From assembly GCA_946481585.1 (NCBI GenBank), contig CAMLOF010000136.1, positions 1-8,026 of the forward strand: a stretch of DNA of 8,026 nucleotides, in the 5' to 3' direction. The DNA is from an uncultured Macromonas sp. GTDB lineage: Bacteria; Pseudomonadota; Gammaproteobacteria; Burkholderiales; Burkholderiaceae. The notes under the pieces are model-generated. The model made no database searches, was not told the DNA's origin, and worked only from the letters and a program-made list of their open reading frames with translations. The translations under genes and the position numbers were made by a program. Shown piece by piece: positions 1 to 6,980 of the stretch (position 1 is the stretch's first letter; each line of letters starts with the position of its first letter).

Positions 1-1079
1 ACGTGCTCCACGGCCAGCGCCAGCCCGTGTACGCGCTGTTCGTCGAGATTGACCCTGCCCGCGTGGACGTGAATGTTCACCCCACCAAGATCGAGGTTCG
101 CTTCCGCGACAGCCGCGAGGTGCACCAGGCCGTCAGGCACGCCATAGAGAACGCACTGGCCGCGCCACGCGCCGCCAACCTGGGCCAAGCCCCTGCCCAC
201 GCCAGCCAACAAACAACGGCGTCTACGCAACTGGCCCTGATGCCTGCACACACCCAGCTCGGGCTGGACGTGAGCACCAGAACCACCGAAACATCTGCCT
301 GGAGCGCTCCTTGGCAACGCCAGGAACCGCGTCCGCTGGGCCAGCAGGTCAACGATCTGGCGGCGCTGTGGCGCCCGAACGCCACCCCGGCAGCAGGGAC
401 TGAAACGGCGCCCGCCTGGCCCGGCAATACCCTGCAGCAACTGGCCTCAACACCATCCTCGCTGCCTGTCAGCGACGCGGCCTCTGCCTGGCCTCTGGGC
501 CGCGCCATTGCCCAGCTGCATGGCGTGTATGTCTTGGCCGAGAACGCCCACGGCCTGGTGCTGGTGGACATGCACGCTGCGCACGAGCGCATCGTCTATG
601 AACGCCTGAAAAACCAGCTTGATACCGCTGGTGACGGCCAGCTGCAAAGCCAGCCACTGCTGATTCCCGCCACCTTCGCAGCCACACCCGCCGAGGTAGC
701 CACAGCGGAGGCACAGCACGAAACACTGCACCGCCTGGGGCTGGACATCACCCCCTTCTCGCCCCAGACGCTGGCAGTGCGTGCGGTGCCTGCCGCCCTG
801 GCACAGGGAAATGTGGTGGAACTGGCCCGCAGCGTGCTGGCAGAACTCGCCCAGCACGATGCCGCCACCGTGGTCCAGCGCGCCCGCAACGAACTGCTGG
901 CCACCATGGCCTGCCACGGCGCCGTGCGGGCCAACCGCCGCCTCACGCTGGAAGAAATGAACGCCCTGCTGCGCCAGATGGAAGACACAGAACGCAGCGA
1001 CCAGTGCAACCACGGGCGCCCCACGTGGAGGCAGCTCAGCCTGCGAGAACTCGACGCCCTGTTCCTGCGAGGCCGATGA
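1..1079 (+). CDS. mutL: DNA mismatch repair protein MutL, C-terminal part (5' truncated by window edge)
   Basis: MutL links MutS mismatch recognition to strand incision in methyl-independent or methyl-directed mismatch repair. The frame is open from base 3 and has no true start here; the GTG at base 3 is internal, so the ATPase head is mostly outside the window. Visible residues 21-36 (VDVNVHPTKIEVRFRD) are the conserved end of the N-terminal transducer domain. Residues about 55-165 form an Ala/Gln/Thr/Pro-rich linker without conserved motifs. The C-terminal dimerisation and nuclease domain follows. It carries DMHAAHERIVYE (residues 189-200), the DQHA(X)2E(X)4E endonuclease motif with Met in place of Gln, then ACHGAVRA and CNHGRP (335-340), the second metal-site motif. 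This matches MutL of species lacking MutH, such as Neisseria, rather than E. coli MutL. Family identity is certain; nicking activity is inferred from the motifs. Confidence 0.96.
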   Translation, partial: VLHGQRQPVYALFVEIDPARVDVNVHPTKIEVRFRDSREVHQAVRHAIENALAAPRAANLGQAPAHASQQTTASTQLALMPAHTQLGLDVSTRTTETSAWSAPWQRQEPRPLGQQVNDLAALWRPNATPAAGTETAPAWPGNTLQQLASTPSSLPVSDAASAWPLGRAIAQLHGVYVLAENAHGLVLVDMHAAHERIVYERLKNQLDTAGDGQLQSQPLLIPATFAATPAEVATAEAQHETLHRLGLDITPFSPQTLAVRAVPAALAQGNVVELARSVLAELAQHDAATVVQRARNELLATMACHGAVRANRRLTLEEMNALLRQMEDTERSDQCNHGRPTWRQLSLRELDALFLRGR

Positions 1080-1088
1080 ATTCAAATT

Positions 1089-1103
1089 GGTGCACAAGGC
1101 ACC
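1089..1103 (+). repeat. Short inverted repeat just after mutL (possible weak terminator stem)
   Basis: The arms GGTGC and GCACC are perfectly complementary around the centre ACAAG and begin ten bases after the mutL stop. As RNA this is a five-pair, four-GC stem. The following bases (TAAACAAAACATC) contain no T-run, so it would be a poor intrinsic terminator. It may instead belong with the two similar repeats further downstream. Confidence 0.35.
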
Positions 1104-1128
1104 TAAACAAAACATCACCCCCATAAAC

Positions 1129-1143
1129 GCACAACTTATGTGC
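1129..1143. repeat. Inverted repeat, candidate operator upstream of gdhA
   Basis: GCACA-ACTTA-TGTGC is a perfect five-base palindrome with a five-base spacer. It overlaps a second inverted pair, CATAA (1122-1126) and TTATG (1136-1140), which is offset from it. It sits 59 bases before the gdhA start codon, a reasonable place for an activator or repressor site. The binding protein is unknown. A short palindrome like this can occur by chance. Confidence 0.35.
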
Positions 1144-1158
1144 ATTCATTCGGGCAAA

Positions 1159-1173
1159 ATGCGCGATTCGCAT
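1159..1173. repeat. Inverted repeat, candidate operator close to gdhA start
   Basis: ATGCG-CGATT-CGCAT has perfect five-base arms and a five-base centre. It lies 28 bases upstream of the gdhA ATG, immediately before the AT-rich CATAAATTT. If that AT-rich segment is the -10 region, a protein bound here would overlap the promoter core. This function is inferred only from position. Confidence 0.35.
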
Positions 1174-1201
1174 AAATTTCGCACCAGAATGGATCGCACC
1201 G

Positions 1202-2545
1202 ATGAAATACGCCTCTCTCCACGCCTTTCTTGAACATGTGGCCCTGCGCAACCCCGGTCAGCCGGAGTTTCTGCAGGCGGTCACAGAGGTCATGGAAAGC
1301 CTGTGGCCCTTCATTGAGCAGCACCCCAAGTACGCCGAGCAAGGCCTGCTGGACAGGCTCGTGGAGCCCGAGCGCGTGGTGATGTTCCGCGTCTCCTGGG
1401 TCAACGACCACGGGGACGTTCAGGTCAATCGCGGCTACCGCATTCAGCACAGCTCGGCCATCGGGCCCTACAAGGGCGGCATGCGTTTCCACCCGTCGGT
1501 CAACCTGTCCATCCTGAAGTTTCTGGCGTTCGAACAGACCTTCAAGAACGCCCTCACCACGCTGCCCATGGGTGGCGGCAAGGGCGGTTCCGACTTCGAC
1601 CCCAAGGGGAAGAGCCCTGGAGAAGTGATGCGCTTCTGCCAGGCGCTGGTGAGTGAACTGTTCCGCCACGTGGGCGCTGACACCGATGTTCCTGCCGGTG
1701 ACATCGGCGTGGGCGGGCGTGAAGTGGGTTACATGGCTGGCATGATGAAAAAGCTCAGCAACCGGGCCGATTGCGTGTTCACCGGCAAGGGGCTGAGCTT
1801 CGGCGGATCGCTGATCCGCCCCGAGGCGACCGGCTACGGCACCGTCTACTTTGCGGAAGAGATGCTCAAGCGCCAGGGCATGAGCTTTGACGGCATGCGG
1901 GTCAGCGTGTCCGGCTCCGGCAACGTGGCGCAGTACGCCATCGAAAAGGCCATGGCGCTGGGTGCCAAGGTGGTCACCGTGTCGGACTCCAGCGGAACGG
2001 TGATCGACCACGACGGCTTCACCCCCGAAAAGCTGGCCACGCTCATGGAAGTGAAGAACCATCTTTATGGCCGCGTGAGTGACTACGCCGAACGCGTGGG
2101 CGCCCGGTTCGAGCCGGGGGTCCGCCCCTGGGCCGTGCCGGTGGACGTGGCGCTGCCCTGCGCCACGCAGAACGAACTGAATGCCGACGACGCCGCTGTG
2201 CTCGTCAAGAACGGCGTGAAGTGCGTGGCCGAAGGCGCAAACATGCCGACCACCATGGACGCCATCAAGGTGTTCGAGAACGCTGGCGTGCTTTACGCGC
2301 CGGGCAAGGCCAGCAACGCTGGCGGCGTTGCCACCTCGGGCCTGGAAATGAGCCAGAACGCCATGCGCCTGAGCTGGCCGCGCGACGAAGTGGACGCGCG
2401 CCTGCACGGCATCATGGTCGGCATTCACGACGCCTGCGTGCGCCATGGCACCCGGGCTGATGGTTCCGTGAGCTACGTGGACGGTGCCAACATCGCCGGT
2501 TTCGCCAAGGTGGCAGACGCCATGCTCGCGCAGGGCGTGATCTGA
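1202..2545 (+). CDS. gdhA: NADP-specific glutamate dehydrogenase
   Basis: GdhA catalyses reversible reductive amination of 2-oxoglutarate with ammonium and NADPH to give glutamate (EC 1.4.1.4). It is the low-energy route of ammonium assimilation, in the cytoplasm, usually as a homohexamer. The 447-aa length equals that of E. coli GdhA. Substrate-binding residues lie in GPYKGGMRFHP (Lys91). The catalytic lysine is Lys127 in PMGGGKGGSDFDPKGKS. The segment VPAGDIGVGGREVGYM follows. The Rossmann fold has GSGNVA at 238-243 and VSDSSG ending near residue 265, in the style of the NADP-type enzymes; the cofactor is inferred from overall similarity. The ATG at 1202 starts the usual short helical N-terminus (MKYASLHAFLEHV) and has only a weak GGA as ribosome binding site. 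The gene is complete, shows no frameshift, and probably has its own promoter in the 122 bp upstream. Confidence 0.97.
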   Translation: MKYASLHAFLEHVALRNPGQPEFLQAVTEVMESLWPFIEQHPKYAEQGLLDRLVEPERVVMFRVSWVNDHGDVQVNRGYRIQHSSAIGPYKGGMRFHPSVNLSILKFLAFEQTFKNALTTLPMGGGKGGSDFDPKGKSPGEVMRFCQALVSELFRHVGADTDVPAGDIGVGGREVGYMAGMMKKLSNRADCVFTGKGLSFGGSLIRPEATGYGTVYFAEEMLKRQGMSFDGMRVSVSGSGNVAQYAIEKAMALGAKVVTVSDSSGTVIDHDGFTPEKLATLMEVKNHLYGRVSDYAERVGARFEPGVRPWAVPVDVALPCATQNELNADDAAVLVKNGVKCVAEGANMPTTMDAIKVFENAGVLYAPGKASNAGGVATSGLEMSQNAMRLSWPRDEVDARLHGIMVGIHDACVRHGTRADGSVSYVDGANIAGFAKVADAMLAQGVI

Positions 2546-2569
2546 CCGCGTAAGTCTGCCGCTCGGTCG

Positions 2570-2595
2570 AACAGATGCGTCAATTTGCATCTGTT
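2570..2595. repeat. Perfect 9-bp inverted repeat between gdhA and the MFS gene
   Basis: AACAGATGC (2570-2578) and GCATCTGTT (2587-2595) are exact reverse complements separated by GTCAATTT. The repeat starts 24 bases after the gdhA stop and ends 12 bases before the preferred exporter start at 2608. As DNA it could be a repressor operator for the exporter. As RNA it would form a stable hairpin downstream of gdhA. No T-run follows (ACCCTCG), so it is not a standard intrinsic terminator. The left arm contains an ATG (2575) in frame with the exporter, which argues against that ATG being the main start. Confidence 0.55.
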
Positions 2596-2607
2596 ACCCT
2601 CGAACGA

Positions 2608-3861
2608 ATGACCGACACTACTCGCCCCCCCATGTCTGCAGGGCTCATCGTGGTGGTGCTGTCCCTGCTGCTGGGCATTCAACCCATAGCCACAGACCTG
2701 TACCTGCCTGCCCTGCCTGCCCTCACTGAAGGTTTCGGTGCCTCCATGCACCAGGCGCAGCTGACGCTGACGGCCCTGTTGCTGGCATTCGGCCTGTCGC
2801 AGCTGGCCTGGGGGCCGCTGTCCGACCGCTTTGGCCGCCGCCCCATCCTGCTCTGGGGCATGGCGGCATTTGTGCTCGCTTCGGTGGGCAGCCTGTTTGC
2901 CACAAGCATGGAGCAACTCATCGTCTGGCGCACGGTGCAGGGCGTCGCCATGGGTTCAGCGGTGATGTGCGCGCGGGCCATCGTGCGCGACCTGTACGGC
3001 CCGGCCGAGGGCGGGCGCGTCATGTCCAAGGGGCTGACCGGCCTCGGCGTCTTTGCCTGCATCTGCGCCCCGCTGGGCGGGCTGCTGTCCGACCTCGTGA
3101 ACTGGCGCGCCACGCTTGGCGCGCTGGCTGTCTTCGGGGCAGTCACGCTGGCCTTGCTGGCCTCGCGCTTTCAGGAAACACTCAAGACCCCCAACCCGCG
3201 CGCCCTGGAGCCGCGTGAAATGCTGCGCATCTGGGCGCAGATCCTGCGCCACCCGGTGTTCTGGACCTTCACCCTGCTGGCCACCACATCCTACGCAGGC
3301 CTGTTCACCTTCCTGGCCACTTCGTCGTTCGTGTTCATCAAGGTGCTGGGCCTGAGCAAGACGCACTACGGCCTGCTCATGGCATCCATGTCCGGCGTCT
3401 ACATCCTGGGCACCCTGCTGTGCCGCCGCCTCTTGCCACGTCTGGGCATCAGGCGCACCGTCGCTATCGCTGGCGCATTCACGCTGACAGGCGGCACCAT
3501 CATGGGCGTACTTGGCTTGGCGGGCCTGCACAACAGCTGGGCCATCATGCTGCCCTACTACCTCTTCATCCTGGCGCACGGTGTGCACCAGCCTTGCGGC
3601 CAGAGTGGCTCCGTTGCTGCCTTCCCGCAGGCAGCGGGCGCGGCTTCGGCGCAGAGCGGCTTCATCATGATGGTGGCAGCCTTCCTGATGGGCCACTGGA
3701 TCGGGGGCAACCTGTCTGCCAGTGCAGACGCCACCGTGCTGCCCATGACCAATGGCATGTGGTTCTGGAGCGTGATGATCGCGCTCGTCGCCTGGACGCT
3801 GGTGCAGCGCTATGGCGAGGTGCGCCAGCCGCCCCAGCGCAACCCTGCACCAGCAACATGA
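2608..3861 (+). CDS. Bcr/CflA family MFS drug exporter (DHA1 type)
   Basis: This is an inner-membrane proton-coupled exporter of the major facilitator superfamily. The Bcr/CflA branch includes exporters linked to bicyclomycin, sulfonamide, chloramphenicol or dipeptide efflux; the substrate here cannot be read from sequence. From the 2608 start the protein is 417 aa, as expected for 12 membrane segments. It has the family signature TDLYLPALP (29-37) at the end of TM1 and MFS motif [12 protein letters not shown] (69-79) in the TM2-3 loop. An antiporter motif-C-like ICAPLGG (152-158) lies in TM5. An in-frame ATG at 2575 would add 11 residues (MRQFASVTLER), but it lies inside an inverted repeat and the added part is not membrane-like, so 2608 is preferred. 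Neither start has a clear Shine-Dalgarno sequence. The stop codon overlaps the miaA start. Confidence 0.9.
   Translation: MTDTTRPPMSAGLIVVVLSLLLGIQPIATDLYLPALPALTEGFGASMHQAQLTLTALLLAFGLSQLAWGPLSDRFGRRPILLWGMAAFVLASVGSLFATSMEQLIVWRTVQGVAMGSAVMCARAIVRDLYGPAEGGRVMSKGLTGLGVFACICAPLGGLLSDLVNWRATLGALAVFGAVTLALLASRFQETLKTPNPRALEPREMLRIWAQILRHPVFWTFTLLATTSYAGLFTFLATSSFVFIKVLGLSKTHYGLLMASMSGVYILGTLLCRRLLPRLGIRRTVAIAGAFTLTGGTIMGVLGLAGLHNSWAIMLPYYLFILAHGVHQPCGQSGSVAAFPQAAGAASAQSGFIMMVAAFLMGHWIGGNLSASADATVLPMTNGMWFWSVMIALVAWTLVQRYGEVRQPPQRNPAPAT
3858..3861 (+). promoter_or_regulatory. ATGA stop/start overlap coupling the exporter to miaA
   Basis: The exporter's TGA (3859-3861) overlaps the miaA ATG (3858-3860) by the classic ATGA arrangement. 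The bases before it (CGCAACCCTGCACCAGCAAC) contain no Shine-Dalgarno sequence, so miaA translation probably depends on ribosomes finishing the exporter. This indicates one transcript for both genes. The overlap is seen directly; coupling is inferred. Confidence 0.75.
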
Positions 3862-4853
3862 GCAACAAACTGAACTGGCTGGCCTTGGCAGGCCCCACCG
3901 CATCAGGCAAAACCGCCCTGGCCCTGGCCATTGCCCAGCGCTGGCCTTGCGAGATCCTCAGTGTGGATTCAGCCCTGGTCTACCGGGGCATGGACATCGG
4001 CACCGCCAAGCCCAGCCGCGCAGAACTGGCCCTGGTGCCGCACCACCTGATTGACATCCGCGACGCGGCGCAAGCCTACAGCGCGGCGGAGTTCGTGCGC
4101 GACGCCACGCGGCTGGTGCACGAAATTCGCGGCAGGGGCCGCCTGCCTTTGCTGGTGGGTGGCACCATGCTGTACTTCAAGGCGCTGTTCGACGGCCTGG
4201 ACGACATGCCCGCGGCCCAGCCCGAGTTGCGTGCCCAGATCGAAGCCGAGGCCCGCGAGCGCGGCTGGCCCGCCATGCACACCGAACTCGGCCGGGTTGA
4301 CCCAGCCACGGCTGCACGACTTGCACCCAACGATTCGCAGCGCATTGGCCGTGCGCTCGAAGTGTTCCGCACCACGGGCCGTGGCATTTCCACCTTCCAC
4401 AGCGCCAAGACCGCAGACAAGCAAGGCGCCCCCCTGCAGATCGACGGCTTGACGGGTGAATTGTGGTCTCTGGAGCCGCAGGACCGCGCCTGGCTGCACC
4501 GCCGCATCGAACAGCGCTTCGACGCCATGTTGGCTGACGGTTTTCTGGATGAAATGCGGGCCTTGCGAAAGCGGCCGGACCTGAATGCCGACCTCCCGTC
4601 CATGCGGTGCGTGGGCTACCGCCAGGCCTGGGAAGCCTTGGACGAAGCCGAACGCCAAGGGCGTGACACCCTCGGCGAGGCGGAGTGGGCCGAGTGCCGC
4701 AACAAAGGCATTTTTGCCACCCGGCAACTGGCCAAACGGCAGCTCACCTGGCTACGCAGCATGCCTTCCCGGCAAGTCCTTGCCTGCGATGACCCCGCTG
4801 TATTCACCCAGGCCATGGGCTTGCTGGAAAAACGCCTGACTGGCCTGCCTTGA
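3858..4853 (+). CDS. miaA: tRNA dimethylallyltransferase MiaA
   Basis: MiaA transfers the dimethylallyl group from DMAPP to N6 of A37 in tRNAs that read codons beginning with U (EC 2.5.1.75). This is the first step toward ms2i6A, which stabilises codon-anticodon pairing. The protein is 331 aa, normal for the family. It has the P-loop GPTASGKT (12-19) and [16 protein letters not shown] (37-52), with Asp37 matching the catalytic aspartate. PHHLIDIRD (61-69), [13 protein letters not shown] (98-110), [12 protein letters not shown] and [11 protein letters not shown] (from 249) complete the tRNA and prenyl-donor binding surfaces. The open frame extends far upstream of 3858, but that part is out-of-frame exporter sequence. 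The ATG giving [19 protein letters not shown] is the correct start because it puts the P-loop at the usual distance from the N-terminus. In many proteobacteria miaA directly follows mutL; here two genes intervene. Confidence 0.97.
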   Translation: MSNKLNWLALAGPTASGKTALALAIAQRWPCEILSVDSALVYRGMDIGTAKPSRAELALVPHHLIDIRDAAQAYSAAEFVRDATRLVHEIRGRGRLPLLVGGTMLYFKALFDGLDDMPAAQPELRAQIEAEARERGWPAMHTELGRVDPATAARLAPNDSQRIGRALEVFRTTGRGISTFHSAKTADKQGAPLQIDGLTGELWSLEPQDRAWLHRRIEQRFDAMLADGFLDEMRALRKRPDLNADLPSMRCVGYRQAWEALDEAERQGRDTLGEAEWAECRNKGIFATRQLAKRQLTWLRSMPSRQVLACDDPAVFTQAMGLLEKRLTGLP

Positions 4854-4905
4854 GCAGGTAAACCCTGAATATGCCAGAAACGTCATTTGCCCGTACCATG
4901 GCAAC
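4854..4905 (+). other. Short gap between miaA and the diguanylate cyclase gene
   Basis: These 52 bases contain no recognisable terminator or promoter. A five-pair stem CCTGC/GCAGG (4844-4858) spans the miaA stop but has no T-run. No Shine-Dalgarno sequence precedes the ATG at 4906; the bases just before it read CCATGGCAAC, and the ATG at 4898 is out of frame. The cyclase gene may be read through from miaA or driven by a promoter inside miaA. Confidence 0.5.
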
Positions 4906-6942
4906 ATGAACGCCCCTGGCCCCACCAACGAGGCAGTATCTCCACAACAGCCACGCGACCCTGCGGTAACTGCGTTTGGCTGGCTTCGCTGGCTGCCGTG
5001 GGCCATATTGCTGGCGGGTGCCGCCATCACCTGGCAGCAGCACCTTGCCCTCAAGGAGCGTGTAGCGCTCATCGAGCGCACACGTTTCGACATCCGTGCC
5101 AACGAAGTTGCCCTGGGGCTGGAACGTCGGCTGCAAAGCAATGCCGACCTTTTGCGCGGTGTTGCGGGCCTGTTTGCAGCCAGCGACCAGGTAGACCGAG
5201 ACGAATTCAAGCAATACGTCGAAGGCTTGCAGCTTGAACGCCACTACCCAGGCATCCAGGGCATAGGGTTCAGTCAATGGCTGAGCGCCGACCAGTTGCC
5301 AGCACATGAAGCCGAAATCCGTGGTGAGGGATTTGCCGGGTACTCGGTACACCCCCCTGGCAAACGCGACCATTACAGCGCCATCGTGTACCTGGAGCCG
5401 TTCGACTGGCGCAACCAACGCGCCTTCGGCTTCGACATGTTCACCGAGGGCATCCGACAAGAGGCCATGCGGCGCTCCGTCGAGACCGGTGAAGCCATCC
5501 TGAGCGGAAAAGTCACGCTGGTCCAAGAGACAGACGAGGACACCCAGGCCGGCTTTCTCATCTACCTGCCCGTCTACACCAAGCACATCCGGCCAGATTC
5601 CACCCAAGACCGATGGAGCAAGCTCATGGGCTGGGCCTACTCCCCTGTTCGCGCACGCGATCTGGTACAGGCCTTTCTGCGACAGGAGTTCCCGGCCTTG
5701 AGCGAGCACGTTGCGCTGCGGCTGTATGCATCAGGCGAACCCAGCACAGGGGCGCTTCTCTATGACGATCCACGGCATTCCAGCTTGAGTGGACCGTCGG
5801 CTCTGCGCATCACACGCAAGCTCTCCTTGCACGGCTCACAGTGGTTACTGGAAGTGGAGCAGCTCGACGGCTCAGCATTGGCTGACTCCTCGGCGGGCAG
5901 CCGTGGCGTACTTTGGGGTGGTGCGGCACTCACCCTGGCCCTTGCTGCGCTGGCCCAGGTGATCTTGCGCAGCCACAGAAAAATTGCCCAGGCATTGCGC
6001 AGCAGCGTGGATGCGAATCGCAGGCTTGCCTCCAGCCAGGCGGCATTGCGACTGGCGGGTACGGTCATGAACGCCAGTCCGCTGGGCATATTTGTGACGG
6101 ACGCGCGGCGGCAGGTTGTCTCTGTCAATCCCGCATTCACCCGCATCACCGGGTTTCAGCCAGGCGAGGTCATTGGCAAGCAGCCGGAGTGGTTCCTGCA
6201 AACACAACACGCGGTCGACCTGCCCCGCATGTGGGATGACGTTGAACACCAAGGCAACTGGGCGGGTGAACTCGACTGCCGCCGCAAGGACGGCTCCGTG
6301 TACCCACAACGCCTGGCCATGACCCGGGTAACGGGCGAGAACGGGCAGACAGAGAACTGCGTCGGCCTGTTCCAGGACATCACGGAGCAGCGCAAGGCCG
6401 AGGCCAACATCCGCCGGCTGGCTCATCACGACTACCTGACCGGACTGCCCAACCGTGCACTGCTCGTCGAACGGGCCACACAGGAGTTGCTGGCCGCCAG
6501 CCGTTACGGACACAAACCGGTGATCCTCTTCATCGACCTTGACCGCTTCAAACCTATCAACGACGCACATGGTCACGAAACCGGTGACGAGGTTCTGGTA
6601 GAAGTTGCGCGCCGACTTGGCAGCCTGTTGCGCGAGACCGATCTGGTCTGCCGCCAAGGCGGTGATGAATTCGTGGTGTTGCTGCCCGACCACCACACCG
6701 AAGAAGGCCTGATAAGCCTGGCTCAAAAGCTGCTCGATGCCATAGAGACCCCTTACACCGTGAAGGGCCGCTCGCTGGAGTTGAGTGCAAGCATCGGCAT
6801 CGCCATCTTCCCGGAACATGGCGACACCGTGGACAAACTCATACAGAACGCAGATGCAGCCATGTACCAGGCCAAGGCGCAACCTGGGCAGAAGATCTGG
6901 CTGGCAGGTGCGACGCCCGAAACCGAGAATCTGGCGGCCTGA
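4906..6942 (+). CDS. Membrane-bound CHASE-PAS-GGDEF diguanylate cyclase
   Basis: This is a predicted sensor enzyme that makes cyclic di-GMP from two GTP (EC 2.7.7.65). The 678-aa chain has a first membrane helix (about 24-44) and a periplasmic CHASE domain (about 90-250). CHASE hallmarks are FKQYVEG near 101, YPGIQGIGFSQW, RNQRAFGFDM (169-178) and VTLVQE (203-208). A second membrane helix spans about 334-355, followed by a cytoplasmic PAS domain (about 383-500, ending in the PAC-like FQDITEQRKAE). The GGDEF domain (about 505-670) has DYLTGLPNR, metal-binding Asp544 in FIDLDRFK, and an intact GGDEF active site (585-589). An RETD inhibitory I-site (576-579) lies exactly five residues upstream. 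There is no EAL domain, so it should synthesise c-di-GMP and be product-inhibited. CHASE domains often bind small periplasmic ligands; the ligand here is unknown. The start has no clear ribosome binding site. Confidence 0.94.
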   Translation: MNAPGPTNEAVSPQQPRDPAVTAFGWLRWLPWAILLAGAAITWQQHLALKERVALIERTRFDIRANEVALGLERRLQSNADLLRGVAGLFAASDQVDRDEFKQYVEGLQLERHYPGIQGIGFSQWLSADQLPAHEAEIRGEGFAGYSVHPPGKRDHYSAIVYLEPFDWRNQRAFGFDMFTEGIRQEAMRRSVETGEAILSGKVTLVQETDEDTQAGFLIYLPVYTKHIRPDSTQDRWSKLMGWAYSPVRARDLVQAFLRQEFPALSEHVALRLYASGEPSTGALLYDDPRHSSLSGPSALRITRKLSLHGSQWLLEVEQLDGSALADSSAGSRGVLWGGAALTLALAALAQVILRSHRKIAQALRSSVDANRRLASSQAALRLAGTVMNASPLGIFVTDARRQVVSVNPAFTRITGFQPGEVIGKQPEWFLQTQHAVDLPRMWDDVEHQGNWAGELDCRRKDGSVYPQRLAMTRVTGENGQTENCVGLFQDITEQRKAEANIRRLAHHDYLTGLPNRALLVERATQELLAASRYGHKPVILFIDLDRFKPINDAHGHETGDEVLVEVARRLGSLLRETDLVCRQGGDEFVVLLPDHHTEEGLISLAQKLLDAIETPYTVKGRSLELSASIGIAIFPEHGDTVDKLIQNADAAMYQAKAQPGQKIWLAGATPETENLAA

Positions 6943-6966
6943 GTCTAAGCACCCAGGCCTGCCAGA
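6930..6966. terminator. GC-rich hairpin between convergent genes, likely bidirectional terminator or 3' end structure
   Basis: TCTGGCGGCCTG (6930-6941) pairs with CAGGCCTGCCAGA (6954-6966). This gives twelve base pairs with one bulged T (6960) and a 12-base loop. It covers the last codons and stop of the cyclase gene and ends 15 bases before the stop of the convergent nitronate monooxygenase gene. There is no T-run on the plus side (CAACCGCC). On the minus side the stem is followed by ATTCTCGGTTTC, only mildly T-rich. The stem is seen directly; termination in either direction is inferred from its place between two converging genes. Confidence 0.6.
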
Positions 6967-6980
6967 CAACCGCCAACAGC

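Larger units (their letters stand above)
1080..1201 (+). promoter_or_regulatory. Intergenic region with gdhA upstream control sequences
   Basis: This 122-bp non-coding stretch lies between the mutL stop and the gdhA start and is visibly more AT-rich than its surroundings. It holds three inverted repeats of the same design, five-base arms with a five-base centre: GGTGC/GCACC (1089-1103), GCACA/TGTGC (1129-1143) and ATGCG/CGCAT (1159-1173). The AT-rich stretch CATAAATTT at 1171-1179 could contain a -10 element, but I cannot pair it with a good -35, so no promoter is placed exactly. A GGA at 1191-1193, eight bases before the gdhA ATG, is a weak ribosome binding site. That gdhA has its own promoter here is an inference from the spacing and base composition. 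Confidence 0.5.

Noticed and set aside
447..1145. Minus-strand open frame of 232 codons opposite mutL
   Set aside because: No family features; it overlaps the conserved MutL nuclease domain on the other strand.
1136..1178. A sigma-70 promoter for gdhA
   Set aside because: Candidate -35 and -10 hexamers (such as TTATGT, TTCATT, CATAAA, TAAATT) do not pair at 16-18 base spacing, so no precise promoter is claimed.
1136..2590. Long minus-strand open frame of 484 codons opposite gdhA
   Set aside because: It mirrors the gdhA codon pattern of a GC-rich gene. Its translation is rich in His, Ala, Gly and Val and has no recognisable domain, while the plus strand is a full-length, motif-complete GdhA.
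3420..3857. Upstream extension of the miaA reading frame
   Set aside because: These 146 codons are an alternative frame of the exporter, are rich in Arg, His and Pro, and precede a MiaA N-terminus that is already complete from 3858.
2956..3903. Minus-strand open frame of 315 codons opposite the exporter
   Set aside because: Its composition is low in hydrophobic structure and rich in Gln, His and Ala, as expected of an antisense shadow. The plus strand carries clear MFS signatures.
4844..4858. Small hairpin CCTGC/GCAGG at the miaA stop as a terminator
   Set aside because: Only five pairs and followed by TAAACCCTG with no T-run; too weak to call.
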